DNA from: Rhodoferax ferrireducens
Lineage (GTDB): Bacteria; Pseudomonadota; Gammaproteobacteria; Burkholderiales; Burkholderiaceae_C
Direction of reading: 5' to 3'
DNA length: 64,000 nucleotides
Assembly: GCF_003347515.1 (NCBI RefSeq)
Contig: NZ_QEII01000243.1
Coordinates: 16,610 to 80,609 of the forward strand
In this document: positions 53,124-61,395 of the stretch, in pieces
Position numbering within the stretch: the first letter of the stretch is position 1
Layout: each line of letters begins with the position of its first letter
The notes under the pieces: model-generated
Told to the model about the DNA's origin: nothing
Database searches by the model: none
The model's input: only the letters and a program-made list of their open reading frames with translations
Program-made: the position numbers and the translations under genes

Positions 53124-54851
53124 ATGCAGATACGCCAAATCAAGGTCGCGCACTTTCGCGGCATCGAGTCCCTCGACTGGAAGCCGGGCTCGTCCTTCTG
53201 CTGCCTGATCGGGCCAGGCGACTCGGGGAAGTCCACCGTCCTGGACGCGGTCGAAGCCGCGCTCTCCTCTCGCTGGTTTGCCTTCACCGAGCCTGACTTC
53301 CTCGCGTGCGACACCACCCGCCCTATCGTCATCGAGGCTACGGTCGGGGGGCTATCCAAAGCACTGAAGTCGGACGAACGCCTTGGGCTCTACGTTCGCG
53401 GATGGACATCGGCAGGAGAGCTGCGCGACGAGCCAGAGGATGATGACGAGCCCGTCCTGACTGTGCGCTTGACTGTGGACGCCTCGATGGAGCCGGTTTG
53501 GGAGCTGATCTGCGACCGTGTTGATGACCCGCGCACCCTATCAAACAGGGATCGAGCACTGTTCGGACTGGTCAGGCTTGCCGGAGAGGACGCCAGACAC
53601 CTCGCATGGGGACAAGGATCGGTCCTATCCCGCTTGACCGGCGACACGCACGAAGCATCCGCCCGCTTGGCTCAGGCCTACAAGGCCGCCAGAGAGAACG
53701 CAAAGCTGGACGAGATCGAATCGCTGGCCAATGCGGCGGAGAAGGCCGAAGGATTTGCCAAGGGATTGGGCGCTTACGTGGAAGGCTCGTATGAGCCCGG
53801 ACTCGAACTTGGGCGCTCAGGACTGTCCTCCGGCTCCATCGCTCTGCATGATGACGGTGTCCCGCTGAGGTTGGCGGGGCTTGGCACTCGGCGGCTGGCG
53901 ACCTTGGCCATTCAGAAGTCAGCCATCAGCGAAGGGGCCATCGTGCTTGTCGATGAAATCGAGCACGGCCTGGAGCCCCATCGGATCATTGGCGCCATTG
54001 CCCAGCTCAAGGCTGATCAGGAAGCCTCGGTTGCGGCTGGGCGACCTGTCGGCCAAGTGCTCATGACGACCCATTCGGATGTCGCCATCGGAGAAACCGG
54101 CCCAGAACGCCTGAGAGTCGTGCAAATGACCCGGCCAGGGCGGCAAGCGGCTGTCCTAGCGCCGACTGCGCCCGATTCCATCCGCGCATTGATGCGATTC
54201 GCTCCGAGGGCATTGTTCGCTCGCCGGATTCTTGTGACCGAAGGAAACACCGAGATTGGACTGCTGCTTGGCATTCGGGAGCACTGGCCCTCTAGGCACG
54301 CTGGAAAGCCCATCGAGCAATTGGGCGTCGCGATTGCCGACGGCAATGGCGCGCAAGCGCCAGCCATGGCATTGTCCCTACATGAATTGGGCTACCAAAC
54401 GGCAATCTTTCGTGACTCCGACACATCGCTTTCCCCTGCTGAGCAAGCGTCATTAGCCGCTGCGGGCATCCAAGTCTTTGAATACGGGGGCGAGCTCAAT
54501 ACTGAACAATCGATCTTCAGTGCAGCCTCCGACGAACTTGTGCAGGAACTCTTGAACTTCGCCCGCGAGGAGCGGGGAAATGACGCCATCGACAACAACA
54601 TCGACACCAAGATTCCCGACCTGACGCTTGCTGTCATACGCGAGACGTTCAGCTCATGGGAATTGTTTTCGGAACTCGACGGCTCTCAACTTCGGGAGGC
54701 CATCGCTGACGTGGCGGTTCGAAGAAAGTGGTTTAAGGATCAACGAATTGGACGCGGCCTTGCTCCGATGGTTTGGCGCATCGCAGAGGCCAACCCTGGC
54801 TCCTCGCTGGCTATGGCCCTTCATCAAGCAGAGGCGTGGTTGTATGCCTGA
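53124..54851 (+). CDS. gajA: Gabija nuclease GajA (OLD-family ATPase-TOPRIM), 575 aa
   Basis: GajA is the DNA-nicking endonuclease of the Gabija anti-phage system, held in check by nucleotides. The N-terminal ABC-type ATPase has Walker A GPGDSGKST (30-38), a signature-like LAGLGTRRLATLAIQ (250-264), Walker B IVLVDEIEHGL (273-283) and H-loop THSD (316-319). The C-terminal TOPRIM domain has the metal Glu373 in ILVTEGNTEIG, then IADGNG and the acidic pair DSD (431-433). The length equals the usual GajA (~580). It overlaps the helicase gene by 8 bases, giving the two-gene order of Gabija. Higher GC than its neighbours suggests transfer. Confidence 0.9.
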   Translation: MQIRQIKVAHFRGIESLDWKPGSSFCCLIGPGDSGKSTVLDAVEAALSSRWFAFTEPDFLACDTTRPIVIEATVGGLSKALKSDERLGLYVRGWTSAGELRDEPEDDDEPVLTVRLTVDASMEPVWELICDRVDDPRTLSNRDRALFGLVRLAGEDARHLAWGQGSVLSRLTGDTHEASARLAQAYKAARENAKLDEIESLANAAEKAEGFAKGLGAYVEGSYEPGLELGRSGLSSGSIALHDDGVPLRLAGLGTRRLATLAIQKSAISEGAIVLVDEIEHGLEPHRIIGAIAQLKADQEASVAAGRPVGQVLMTTHSDVAIGETGPERLRVVQMTRPGRQAAVLAPTAPDSIRALMRFAPRALFARRILVTEGNTEIGLLLGIREHWPSRHAGKPIEQLGVAIADGNGAQAPAMALSLHELGYQTAIFRDSDTSLSPAEQASLAAAGIQVFEYGGELNTEQSIFSAASDELVQELLNFAREERGNDAIDNNIDTKIPDLTLAVIRETFSSWELFSELDGSQLREAIADVAVRRKWFKDQRIGRGLAPMVWRIAEANPGSSLAMALHQAEAWLYA

Positions 54852-56238
54852 TGCCTCAGACCTGTTCAATTTGGGAAATGGGGCCGTCGTCGCGCCTGCG
54901 GGGCATGGAAAAACCGAGATCATCGCAAACGTCGCCGCCTTGGGCCAACGTGCCTTGATCTTGACTCACACCCACGCTGGGGTCCATGCGATTCGCTCAC
55001 GCCTTAAACGACTTGGAATACCTCGAGCCCGAGTCGCCGTTGACACCATCGCCGCGTGGTCCATGCGATATGCCCATGCGTTCCCCGGAATTGCAAAACC
55101 TCCCGCAGGCATGCCACAAGGCGCCGAATGGGATCAGCTCTACCGCGGCGCTCGCTTGGCCTTGAACGTCGCTGCCGTCCGCGCCGTGGTCGCGGCATCC
55201 TATGACCGAATCCTGATCGACGAATACCAGGATTGCGGCAGCCTGCAGCACGAATTGGCGACCGAACTCGCGCGCATTGTCCCAACGCTGATTTTCGGCG
55301 ACCCTATGCAAGGCATCTTCGAATTCGCCGGAGCGACTCTGAGTTGGGATGCTGAAATCCATCCGCTGTTCCCATTCGCGGGAACCCTTGAAACGCCCCA
55401 CCGTTGGGCTGGAAAGAATCCCGAGCTAGGGCAGTGGATCGCGGAAACCCGCGAGAAGCTCCTCAGGGGTGAACCCATCGACCTAGCTGATCCTCGAATC
55501 ACGTTCAGGCAGTCCGATGACGCATTCGATCTGGGCGCACTGTTCGAGGGCATCGACGGCAAAGAGGGCAGCTTCGCAGCCATTCATTGCAACAAGACGA
55601 TTTGTTATCGATTGGCCAAGGCCGCCGGTGGCGGATACCAAGCGATTGAAGAAATCGCCGCTGGCCGACTTCGTGAGTTCGCAACCCTTTGGGATAGGGC
55701 TGCGGATGGCTCAGGACGGCTCCGGGCCATCACAAGCCTGCTAGGCGATAGCTTCTCGATCAAGGCTCTTGCGGATGGCGTTGATGTCGATCCAGCGGAT
55801 GCCGCCCTCGAAGCCGCATTGCGGGACATTGAACCGGCCCTCGATGTCGGCAATGGCGCAGAGGCTGCAGCGCAAATCATGGCACTCACGCGGAAGCATT
55901 CGCGTTGGAAACTATTCCGCAGTGAACTTTGGCGCGATGCAGAACGAGCCGCGACTGAGGTCGCAGCTGGGCGCGCAGAGTCTATGGACAAAGCGACCAC
56001 AAATGTGCGCCAAAGAGTAAGCGTATCGGGTCGGAAGTTACCCAAGCGGACCGTGTCAACGCCATTGCTGTTGAAGGGGTTGGAGTTCGACCATGTGGTG
56101 ATACCTGACGCATCGCATTTCGCCACGCAACGAAACGCACAGGCAAAGCTCTTTTATGTAGCGATATCGCGAGCAACGAGGAGCCTATCCATCACAGCTC
56201 CTGATCGCTGGTTGACACTACCGCCCCCGAGAACTTAG
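54844..56238 (+). CDS. gajB: Gabija helicase GajB (UvrD-like), 464 aa
   Basis: Superfamily 1 UvrD/PcrA-like helicase partner of GajA. Motifs: I APAGHGKTE (17-25), Ia LTHTHAG, II RILIDEYQD (122-130), III TLIFGDPMQGIFEF, IV-like ETPHRWAG, V LLKGLEFDHVVIPDA and VI FYVAISRATRSL. It is compact, as GajB is. The start is the ATG at 54,844, inside the last codons of gajA (ATGCCTGA overlap); the longer frame upstream simply reads through gajA. Its stop lies next to an inverted repeat. Confidence 0.88.
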   Translation: MPDASDLFNLGNGAVVAPAGHGKTEIIANVAALGQRALILTHTHAGVHAIRSRLKRLGIPRARVAVDTIAAWSMRYAHAFPGIAKPPAGMPQGAEWDQLYRGARLALNVAAVRAVVAASYDRILIDEYQDCGSLQHELATELARIVPTLIFGDPMQGIFEFAGATLSWDAEIHPLFPFAGTLETPHRWAGKNPELGQWIAETREKLLRGEPIDLADPRITFRQSDDAFDLGALFEGIDGKEGSFAAIHCNKTICYRLAKAAGGGYQAIEEIAAGRLREFATLWDRAADGSGRLRAITSLLGDSFSIKALADGVDVDPADAALEAALRDIEPALDVGNGAEAAAQIMALTRKHSRWKLFRSELWRDAERAATEVAAGRAESMDKATTNVRQRVSVSGRKLPKRTVSTPLLLKGLEFDHVVIPDASHFATQRNAQAKLFYVAISRATRSLSITAPDRWLTLPPPRT

Positions 56239-56339
56239 GACTGCACCTATCAACGCGGAGTTCGCGGCAGATCCTCGGCGACTTCGGGGGATAAAAAAGA
56301 GTTTGTCAAAATGTCTATTATTGCAGGCGCAGTCCTAAG
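56234..56339. repeat. 11-bp inverted repeat after gajB
   Basis: CTTAGGACTGC (56,234-56,244, overlapping the gajB stop) and GCAGTCCTAAG (56,329-56,339) are perfect inverted copies 84 bases apart. The loop is too long for a simple terminator; a boundary of a small mobile element is possible. Confidence 0.45.
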
Positions 56340-56685
56340 AAGGGAGTTCTTCGTTACCCCAAAGCTGTCACTCGCGAATACCCGCAACTGGTCGTGAGAC
56401 GACGACCTCTATGAGATTGGGATACCCCGCAAGCGGTAATCGACGACGAGATCGCGGGAACCAGCGGGTGTCGGCTAACGGGTGCTGATTTAGAGGGCCG
56501 TTACGACAGCAATGAGTCGGCGGTGCCAGTACGCGCACTGCTCTGAGTGTCCGGGCGGCCAGGAACAGTCATTGCCAATGACTCCCGAGAGCCATCAGCC
56601 GTTCACGCAACTGATTCAGTAGCCGGGGAACCAGCAAACGTGTCCGTCACGTCGGGCAGGACAGTGACATATAAAAGCCACGACA

Positions 56686-56868
56686 CGCATATTGACAGGC
56701 GAGCCAATTCCGTCATTGCTGCTGGCGACACACGAATCGACAGGCAAACCAAAATCCAACGACAGTCGCACTGACAGGCAACCCAAAATTCAACGACACC
56801 CGCGCTGACAGTCGAATCAATTCACCAGCAGCGTGGGAATAGCAAAGACTCACTGTGCAGGGTAAGGG
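56686..56868 (+). repeat. degenerate tandem repeats and right copy of the ~65-bp direct repeat
   Basis: From 56,690 a unit like (A/C)TGACAGGC(A/G)A(A/C)CCAA recurs (56,693, 56,737, 56,771, and a diverged copy at 56,805) at intervals of roughly 34-44 bases. The last copy runs into GCGCTGACAGTCGAATCAAT and TCACCAGCAGCGTGGGAATA (56,802-56,868), the counterpart of 52,557-52,625. The region 56,240-56,900 otherwise has no recognisable gene. The pattern suggests an old partition/centromere array split by the Gabija insertion. Confidence 0.6.
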
Positions 56869-56900
56869 CCTTGTGCCCACGTTTTGTGCTGCGCTAAAAC

Positions 56901-57642
56901 TTGGCTAGCGGCCCCCTGCTCAGGGCGTTGCCCCGAGACCCGTACTCAAACAACACGCGTCGCGCTTCGCTTGACTTGAAGTTGGGCATCACGACGGTCA
57001 CTGAGGCTGGAGCGCGACTTCTCCTAGCCTGCAAGATCGTAGGCATTGACGCGCTCACCTTGCGATGCTGGCAAGCCCATGAGGGCTTGGTCAAGGGCGA
57101 TGGTCGACCACAAGCGGTGCGTCCCACACCCTGCCATGCATTGAGATTAGAGGAACGCGCCAAATTGCTTAGCGTGACCAATGAGTCGCGATTCTGCGTC
57201 GCACCACCTGCCCGTATCGTTCTCAGTCGGCTTACGAAGGCGTGCATCTGGCCAGCGAGTCCAGCTTAACTGGGTACTACGGGCACAAGGACAAACCACT
57301 CACCGAGGACGCGCCAAAGCGCCCAAAACAGTGCGACCGCCCACGACCCACTTTGCCAGCGCAGCACGCCAGGTCTGGTGTTGGAATTTGACCAATTTGC
57401 CTGCGACTGTGATGGGTCGTTGGTTTAATTTGTACCTGATTCTGGAGTGGTCCAGCCGCAAGATCGTGGGCTGTGAAGTACATGACGGTGATCACTCGGA
57501 TCATGCGGTTCACCTGGTACGGCGAGCGGTGGCAGCGGGATGCTTTGGTAAGCCCGATGCTTGGTTGCGTGCACTTGGCTTGAGGGACTCAGTCCCATGT
57601 TGCACTGCCTTGCCGGCCATCTTTGGCGCTCGCAGGGGGTGA
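56901..57642 (+). pseudogene. decayed IS3-family transposase (OrfB)
   Basis: Two frames cover one transposase. The first gives GIDALTLRCWQAHEGLVKGD, then GRPQAVRPTPCHAL and ARIVLSR; the second, after a frameshift near 57,230-57,290, gives QGQTTHRGRAKAPKTVRPPT and RQVWCWNLTNLPATVMGRWF, then LILEWSSRKIVGCEVHD and DHAVHLVRR. These are the HTH and start of the DDE core of IS3-family OrfB. The C-terminal half is missing, so it is an inactive remnant separating the Gabija region from the ubiquitin-like operon. Confidence 0.82.
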
Positions 57643-57666
57643 CTTGAGCTTATGCCCGAGTTGTAG

Positions 57667-59658
57667 CTAGTGCTTTTCCTGTATACGCCCATAGCCGGTG
57701 GCGATACGAGAAGCAAGTTCGGGAAACAGCGCGCTCAGCACTGCATCATACCGCGCGGGTCGGAGACATGCTTCATCGCCTGACGCTAGTTTGTCGATGA
57801 TGGTTTGGCGCCATGCCGCATAGAGATCGGCCTGCTTCTGCGTGAACTGCGTTTCCAGGCCGTAGGCCTTGACCGCCATAGGGTAGAGCGTATTCCACTG
57901 CTGGGTATCGGCTCCGCTTTGCATGATGGCGTTGAGAACCTGAAACCCGGTGTCGACGGCGTAGCCAACGCCGCGATTCAGCTGAATGGACAGGATGCGT
58001 GGAATGATGCCGGATTCATCTACCATGACCTCGTCGGCAGCGCCTGACATGCCATGTGCCGCGAGGGCCTCAGCGGCTTCCATGAGTTGCACCCACTGTT
58101 CGCTGTCTGGCCCCAGGAGTGAGGGTTTTGGCTCGTTGCCTCGATGCGTCCGTCGTGCTTTCTTGATGCGGGCGTTGGCGTCGTAGAACCGCATTGCCGT
58201 CGAGAGGTAGGTGGCGGCCCACTCTGAGGCCGGTGTGGCGAGGAGGCGAAGGCGTCTCAATTCAATTAGCCGCTCTTGATAGCGAACGGTGATCGGGTGT
58301 CGGTCTATTTCTGCTTCGAGCATCTTCCGCTTGATGCGCCAGACGGGATGGTGAACCCAGCGCTTGCCTATCGTCTGGTCGACGATCAGGGTGCGCAGCC
58401 CGTCCAAGGTCACCCGCCCCCCTAATAAGCTGATGTTGATCTCAAGTGTTGGTAGATCGAGTTCGCGGATGCGGCGTAGTTTTTCTTCGTCGATTCCATG
58501 GGTCACCGTCACTTCGGCCAATAAGGTCAGCGGCCAAGGTTGGCTGTAGGTGTCTTCGACATCCTCCTCGAAGTCTCCGCTGACCATCGTCATGGTGCCA
58601 CCGTGGGTATGGATCTGGCGTCCTCCGAGCGTAGCGATCACGTCAGGCACGATGCTGCCCAGGCACCGCTCCAGTCGTACCTCATCCAACGCCAGGTTGC
58701 GAGAGGCCGTCATCCAAAGTTTACGAATCCTGTCCTCTTCCCAGTTGCCACCGAACTCCTCGGGCGGATCGCGGGTGACCTCCACTTCGAGGCCGGGCGT
58801 CGCAATCGACGAGGCTTGCTCAAGGATGGCCTTGACTTCGCGGTGAAGCAGCGTTTCGCGGCGCCAGCGTTGCATGGTTGTGGCGTCAGTGTCGAGCGGC
58901 AGGTGCGAGAGAAAGTCCGATTCGTCGGTTTCCTGCCAGCCGTCCAGAGCATCTCGTGCGGCCTGCGTGGCCGCTGCATCGGCCTCTGTGGTTAGCTCTT
59001 GATTATTCCAGTGGGCACACCACCGGATGCCCGGAAGGATGCGCAGCCTGGCGCGAATCTCCTCGGGTCCGAGCATCGCGATAGTTGGATCGGAAAGCGA
59101 CATCGTGACGATAGCGCGTCCGCTGCCGTCGCTGGCAGCTTCGCGAAGACCTGTCAGGTCGACCAGCAACTCTCGTCCATCGTCGAGCGTCAGCAGGGCC
59201 GTCGCATGGTCATGTAATGCCGCGCTGACAATGGAAACGCGTGCGGCCGGGGCTTCAACCCAGACCTCATAGCCCTGGCCGCTGAAGCCCTTGGCAGTCG
59301 CCGACATTCTCCGCTGTGGAAGATCGATAAAGCCCGTCTCAAGCAGGTGTCGCGTGGCGGCAAGGCGTGCTGCTACCACAGAACAGTCATCCTTCTGCGC
59401 GCCCGCTGGATGACGGAAATGCGCCGTGGGGCGTATTCGAAGCGGCTGGCCTGCCATCACGGGGATCAGCGAAAGTTTGCACGCAGGGCAGGTGCATACG
59501 CACCCACCTTGCGCGACTTCGGGATCGTGGATGTAACGCGGCTCGCCGGTTTGCGCGTCGTGCGCCCACTTCAACGGCACCGTAGTGGCGTCGACGGCTG
59601 GGTTCCGCACGGTCTCCGATCGGGTTTTAACCTTCCAAGTACTCAAGTCTTGCACCAT
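57667..59658 (-). CDS. CoiA-like zinc-finger/PD-(D/E)XK nuclease protein, 663 aa
   Basis: The N-terminal ~100 residues hold a cysteine cluster (GGCVCTCPACKLSLIPV) followed by AHFRHPAG, the zinc-binding pattern of competence protein CoiA. Around 270-410 is a restriction-like core: LLHREVKAILEQ, Asp339 in SIVPDVIATL, then Glu382-x-Thr in LLAEVTVTHGIDEEK and LEIN. The C-terminal ~230 residues are helical and unassigned. CoiA-like nucleases act on DNA; a role in defence is inferred from the neighbours. I start at ATG 59,658, overlapping the DUF6527 stop by 16 bases; the ATG at 59,742 would overlap it by 100. It is the last gene of the operon. Confidence 0.7.
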   Translation of the reverse strand: MVQDLSTWKVKTRSETVRNPAVDATTVPLKWAHDAQTGEPRYIHDPEVAQGGCVCTCPACKLSLIPVMAGQPLRIRPTAHFRHPAGAQKDDCSVVAARLAATRHLLETGFIDLPQRRMSATAKGFSGQGYEVWVEAPAARVSIVSAALHDHATALLTLDDGRELLVDLTGLREAASDGSGRAIVTMSLSDPTIAMLGPEEIRARLRILPGIRWCAHWNNQELTTEADAAATQAARDALDGWQETDESDFLSHLPLDTDATTMQRWRRETLLHREVKAILEQASSIATPGLEVEVTRDPPEEFGGNWEEDRIRKLWMTASRNLALDEVRLERCLGSIVPDVIATLGGRQIHTHGGTMTMVSGDFEEDVEDTYSQPWPLTLLAEVTVTHGIDEEKLRRIRELDLPTLEINISLLGGRVTLDGLRTLIVDQTIGKRWVHHPVWRIKRKMLEAEIDRHPITVRYQERLIELRRLRLLATPASEWAATYLSTAMRFYDANARIKKARRTHRGNEPKPSLLGPDSEQWVQLMEAAEALAAHGMSGAADEVMVDESGIIPRILSIQLNRGVGYAVDTGFQVLNAIMQSGADTQQWNTLYPMAVKAYGLETQFTQKQADLYAAWRQTIIDKLASGDEACLRPARYDAVLSALFPELASRIATGYGRIQEKH

Positions 59659-59981
59659 TCGATCAGTCCCTTCCGGATCCAAAAATGACATCTGCACATT
59701 TTCTGCTGATGGATCGAGGGTGAAACCGTTGGGCGCCTCCAAAAATCATGATCAACCTCCCAACGTGGACGACGTTCGGGATTCAGAGAAAGCGATATCT
59801 GCACACCGCATCCGCCTGGGCAACTCAAGCACGCCCATTTCTTAACGCCGCCGTCCACCACTAACCACAGTTCGCCGGCAGGGATCTCGGTCTTGCCCGG
59901 ATGTCGATCGACTCGTTTCACGAGAAAGTCGAAGTCCAGAAGCCCGAGGCGGCGCAGCGTCAACGTAAAGAAGCGGTTCAT
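59643..59981 (-). CDS. DUF6527-family protein, 112 aa
   Basis: Small Cys/His-rich protein: VDGGVKKWACLSCPGGCGVQ, then ISLSLNPERRPRWEVD, TVSPSIHQQKMCRCHFWIRK and LIEWC. The conserved cysteines and His probably bind a metal. DUF6527 genes are usually found beside bacterial ubiquitin-like E1/E2/JAB cassettes, and here it follows the JAB-E1 gene by 4 bases. Its biochemical role is not known to me. Confidence 0.82.
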   Translation of the reverse strand: MNRFFTLTLRRLGLLDFDFLVKRVDRHPGKTEIPAGELWLVVDGGVKKWACLSCPGGCGVQISLSLNPERRPRWEVDHDFWRRPTVSPSIHQQKMCRCHFWIRKGLIEWCKT

Positions 59982-59985
59982 ACAG

Positions 59986-61395
59986 TTACCCGATCACGCC
60001 AAGAAAGGGGTTCACGTCACCACGGCCCCAGGTGGCCTCGGTTCCGCAAACAGGGCATGTCGGAATCGGTCGGCACGTCATCGAACGATCCTCCACACGG
60101 TCGAATCGGCGAATGCGGTTGTGCGTCATGCCACCTTGGCCGCGGAAACCTGTCAAACCCTGGATCAACTCATCCACTGCGGCGCAAGCAATACTGGTAG
60201 TGAACGTGACCACTGCTGGGGCTGGGTCGCCACCTCCCTCCACATACGCCTCGGCCTTGCGGCGTTCAAACTCCGCCGGATCATTGCGCTGCAATCCTTC
60301 GGCTGCAGCACGCTGGGCATTGACGACGCCAAGGCAAATCAGGCAAGGGTTGCCCGGCCTGATTGTCGTGACGCGGCCCGTCATATCGTAGTCCACATCG
60401 CTTTTGGCCGACCGCATGCGCAACCCCACGTCGATCAACGGAATGCAGTAGTAGTGGGCAAGTCGGTTCAGGGTGAGCCGACCCTGGTTGTCATCGGTGC
60501 AGCCGAAAAGCACATCGCAAGACCGCAGAACGTCACGTAGCGATGGGTCGCCCACCCATGCACGCCGAGTAACCACCTGGTTGCCCAAGCCGCAAGCCTC
60601 GATTTCGCGCGCGAGGATGTCCACCTTGGCCAGCTTCGCGGGTACATCGGCGGCGCGCGATCCGTGGACACGGTTGAGATTGGTCGTGTCGATCGTGTCG
60701 TTGTCTATCAATGCGAGATGCCCGACACCCAGCCGAGTCAGCAGCGAAACCACGGCACTGCCCGTTCCGCCGCAACCGATCACCCCTACCCGCAGTGCCC
60801 GCACGATGGGATTGAATCCCTTGCCGAACAGCGCAGCCTGTCGAGCCAGAACCGCCGTCTCCGAGACTTCTGGCTGCATGCGCTGGATGTGGATCTTGCC
60901 TCCAATAATGGAGATGGACGATGCTTGGATGAAAATATTCGCTGAAGTCCACAGTCGACCAACGAAGGCATCGTGCTGCCCGAACACCATGCTGGCAAGT
61001 CCCCGAGTTCCCTTGTTGATGGCGGTGCGCGCTAGTTCGGCTTCGTTGCGATCGTCCTGGTCGGAAAAAAATGCGCCCGCGCCTGGATGCGTGTGAACCA
61101 GTGCGGGGACGAGGTTACGGTGCTTTGCCAGGCCCAGCAGCCGCATGAACCCCTGCGTTGACCACGTCACGTGCGCCGAGGAGGACGAGACCATCTCGTC
61201 GGATGTGATGGGCACCACCTCGTGCGAGATCAGACGGATACGTGGCTGCTTGGACCAAGGATCGGCCGCAATTTCGGCTTTGCCAAACAACACATAGGCA
61301 GCAGCCTCCGAGCCGTTTTCCCGATGAAGCAGCGCGCGCAGCGCCGCTTCATGGGATTCCAGCAAAATGATGTCCAGCGCTGCGGACGACATCAT
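59986..61395 (-). CDS. JAMM peptidase-E1 (ThiF-like) fusion, 469 aa
   Basis: A deubiquitinase-like and an activating enzyme in one chain. Residues ~1-160 are a JAB/MPN domain with a full JAMM motif: Glu30, then His101-x-His103, Ser111 and Asp114 in HTHPGAGAFFSDQD. Residues ~195-440 are a ThiF/E1 adenylyltransferase: nucleotide loop GVIGCGGTG (204-212), IDNDTIDTTNLNR, and two Cys pairs (CLIC 351-354, CPVC 447-450) that should hold zinc. Candidate thioester cysteines are Cys317 and Cys404. It should adenylate and transfer the Ubl, and trim or remove it. It overlaps the Ubl-E2 gene by 4 bases. Confidence 0.9.
   Translation of the reverse strand: MMSSAALDIILLESHEAALRALLHRENGSEAAAYVLFGKAEIAADPWSKQPRIRLISHEVVPITSDEMVSSSSAHVTWSTQGFMRLLGLAKHRNLVPALVHTHPGAGAFFSDQDDRNEAELARTAINKGTRGLASMVFGQHDAFVGRLWTSANIFIQASSISIIGGKIHIQRMQPEVSETAVLARQAALFGKGFNPIVRALRVGVIGCGGTGSAVVSLLTRLGVGHLALIDNDTIDTTNLNRVHGSRAADVPAKLAKVDILAREIEACGLGNQVVTRRAWVGDPSLRDVLRSCDVLFGCTDDNQGRLTLNRLAHYYCIPLIDVGLRMRSAKSDVDYDMTGRVTTIRPGNPCLICLGVVNAQRAAAEGLQRNDPAEFERRKAEAYVEGGGDPAPAVVTFTTSIACAAVDELIQGLTGFRGQGGMTHNRIRRFDRVEDRSMTCRPIPTCPVCGTEATWGRGDVNPFLGVIG

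Noticed and set aside
54628..54843. Upstream extension of gajB
   Set aside because: The extra 72 codons lie wholly inside gajA; the ATG at 54,844 gives the normal overlap and begins just before the helicase P-loop.
59659..59742. Longer start for the CoiA-like gene
   Set aside because: It would overlap the DUF6527 gene by 100 bases; the ATG at 59,658 reduces this to 16.
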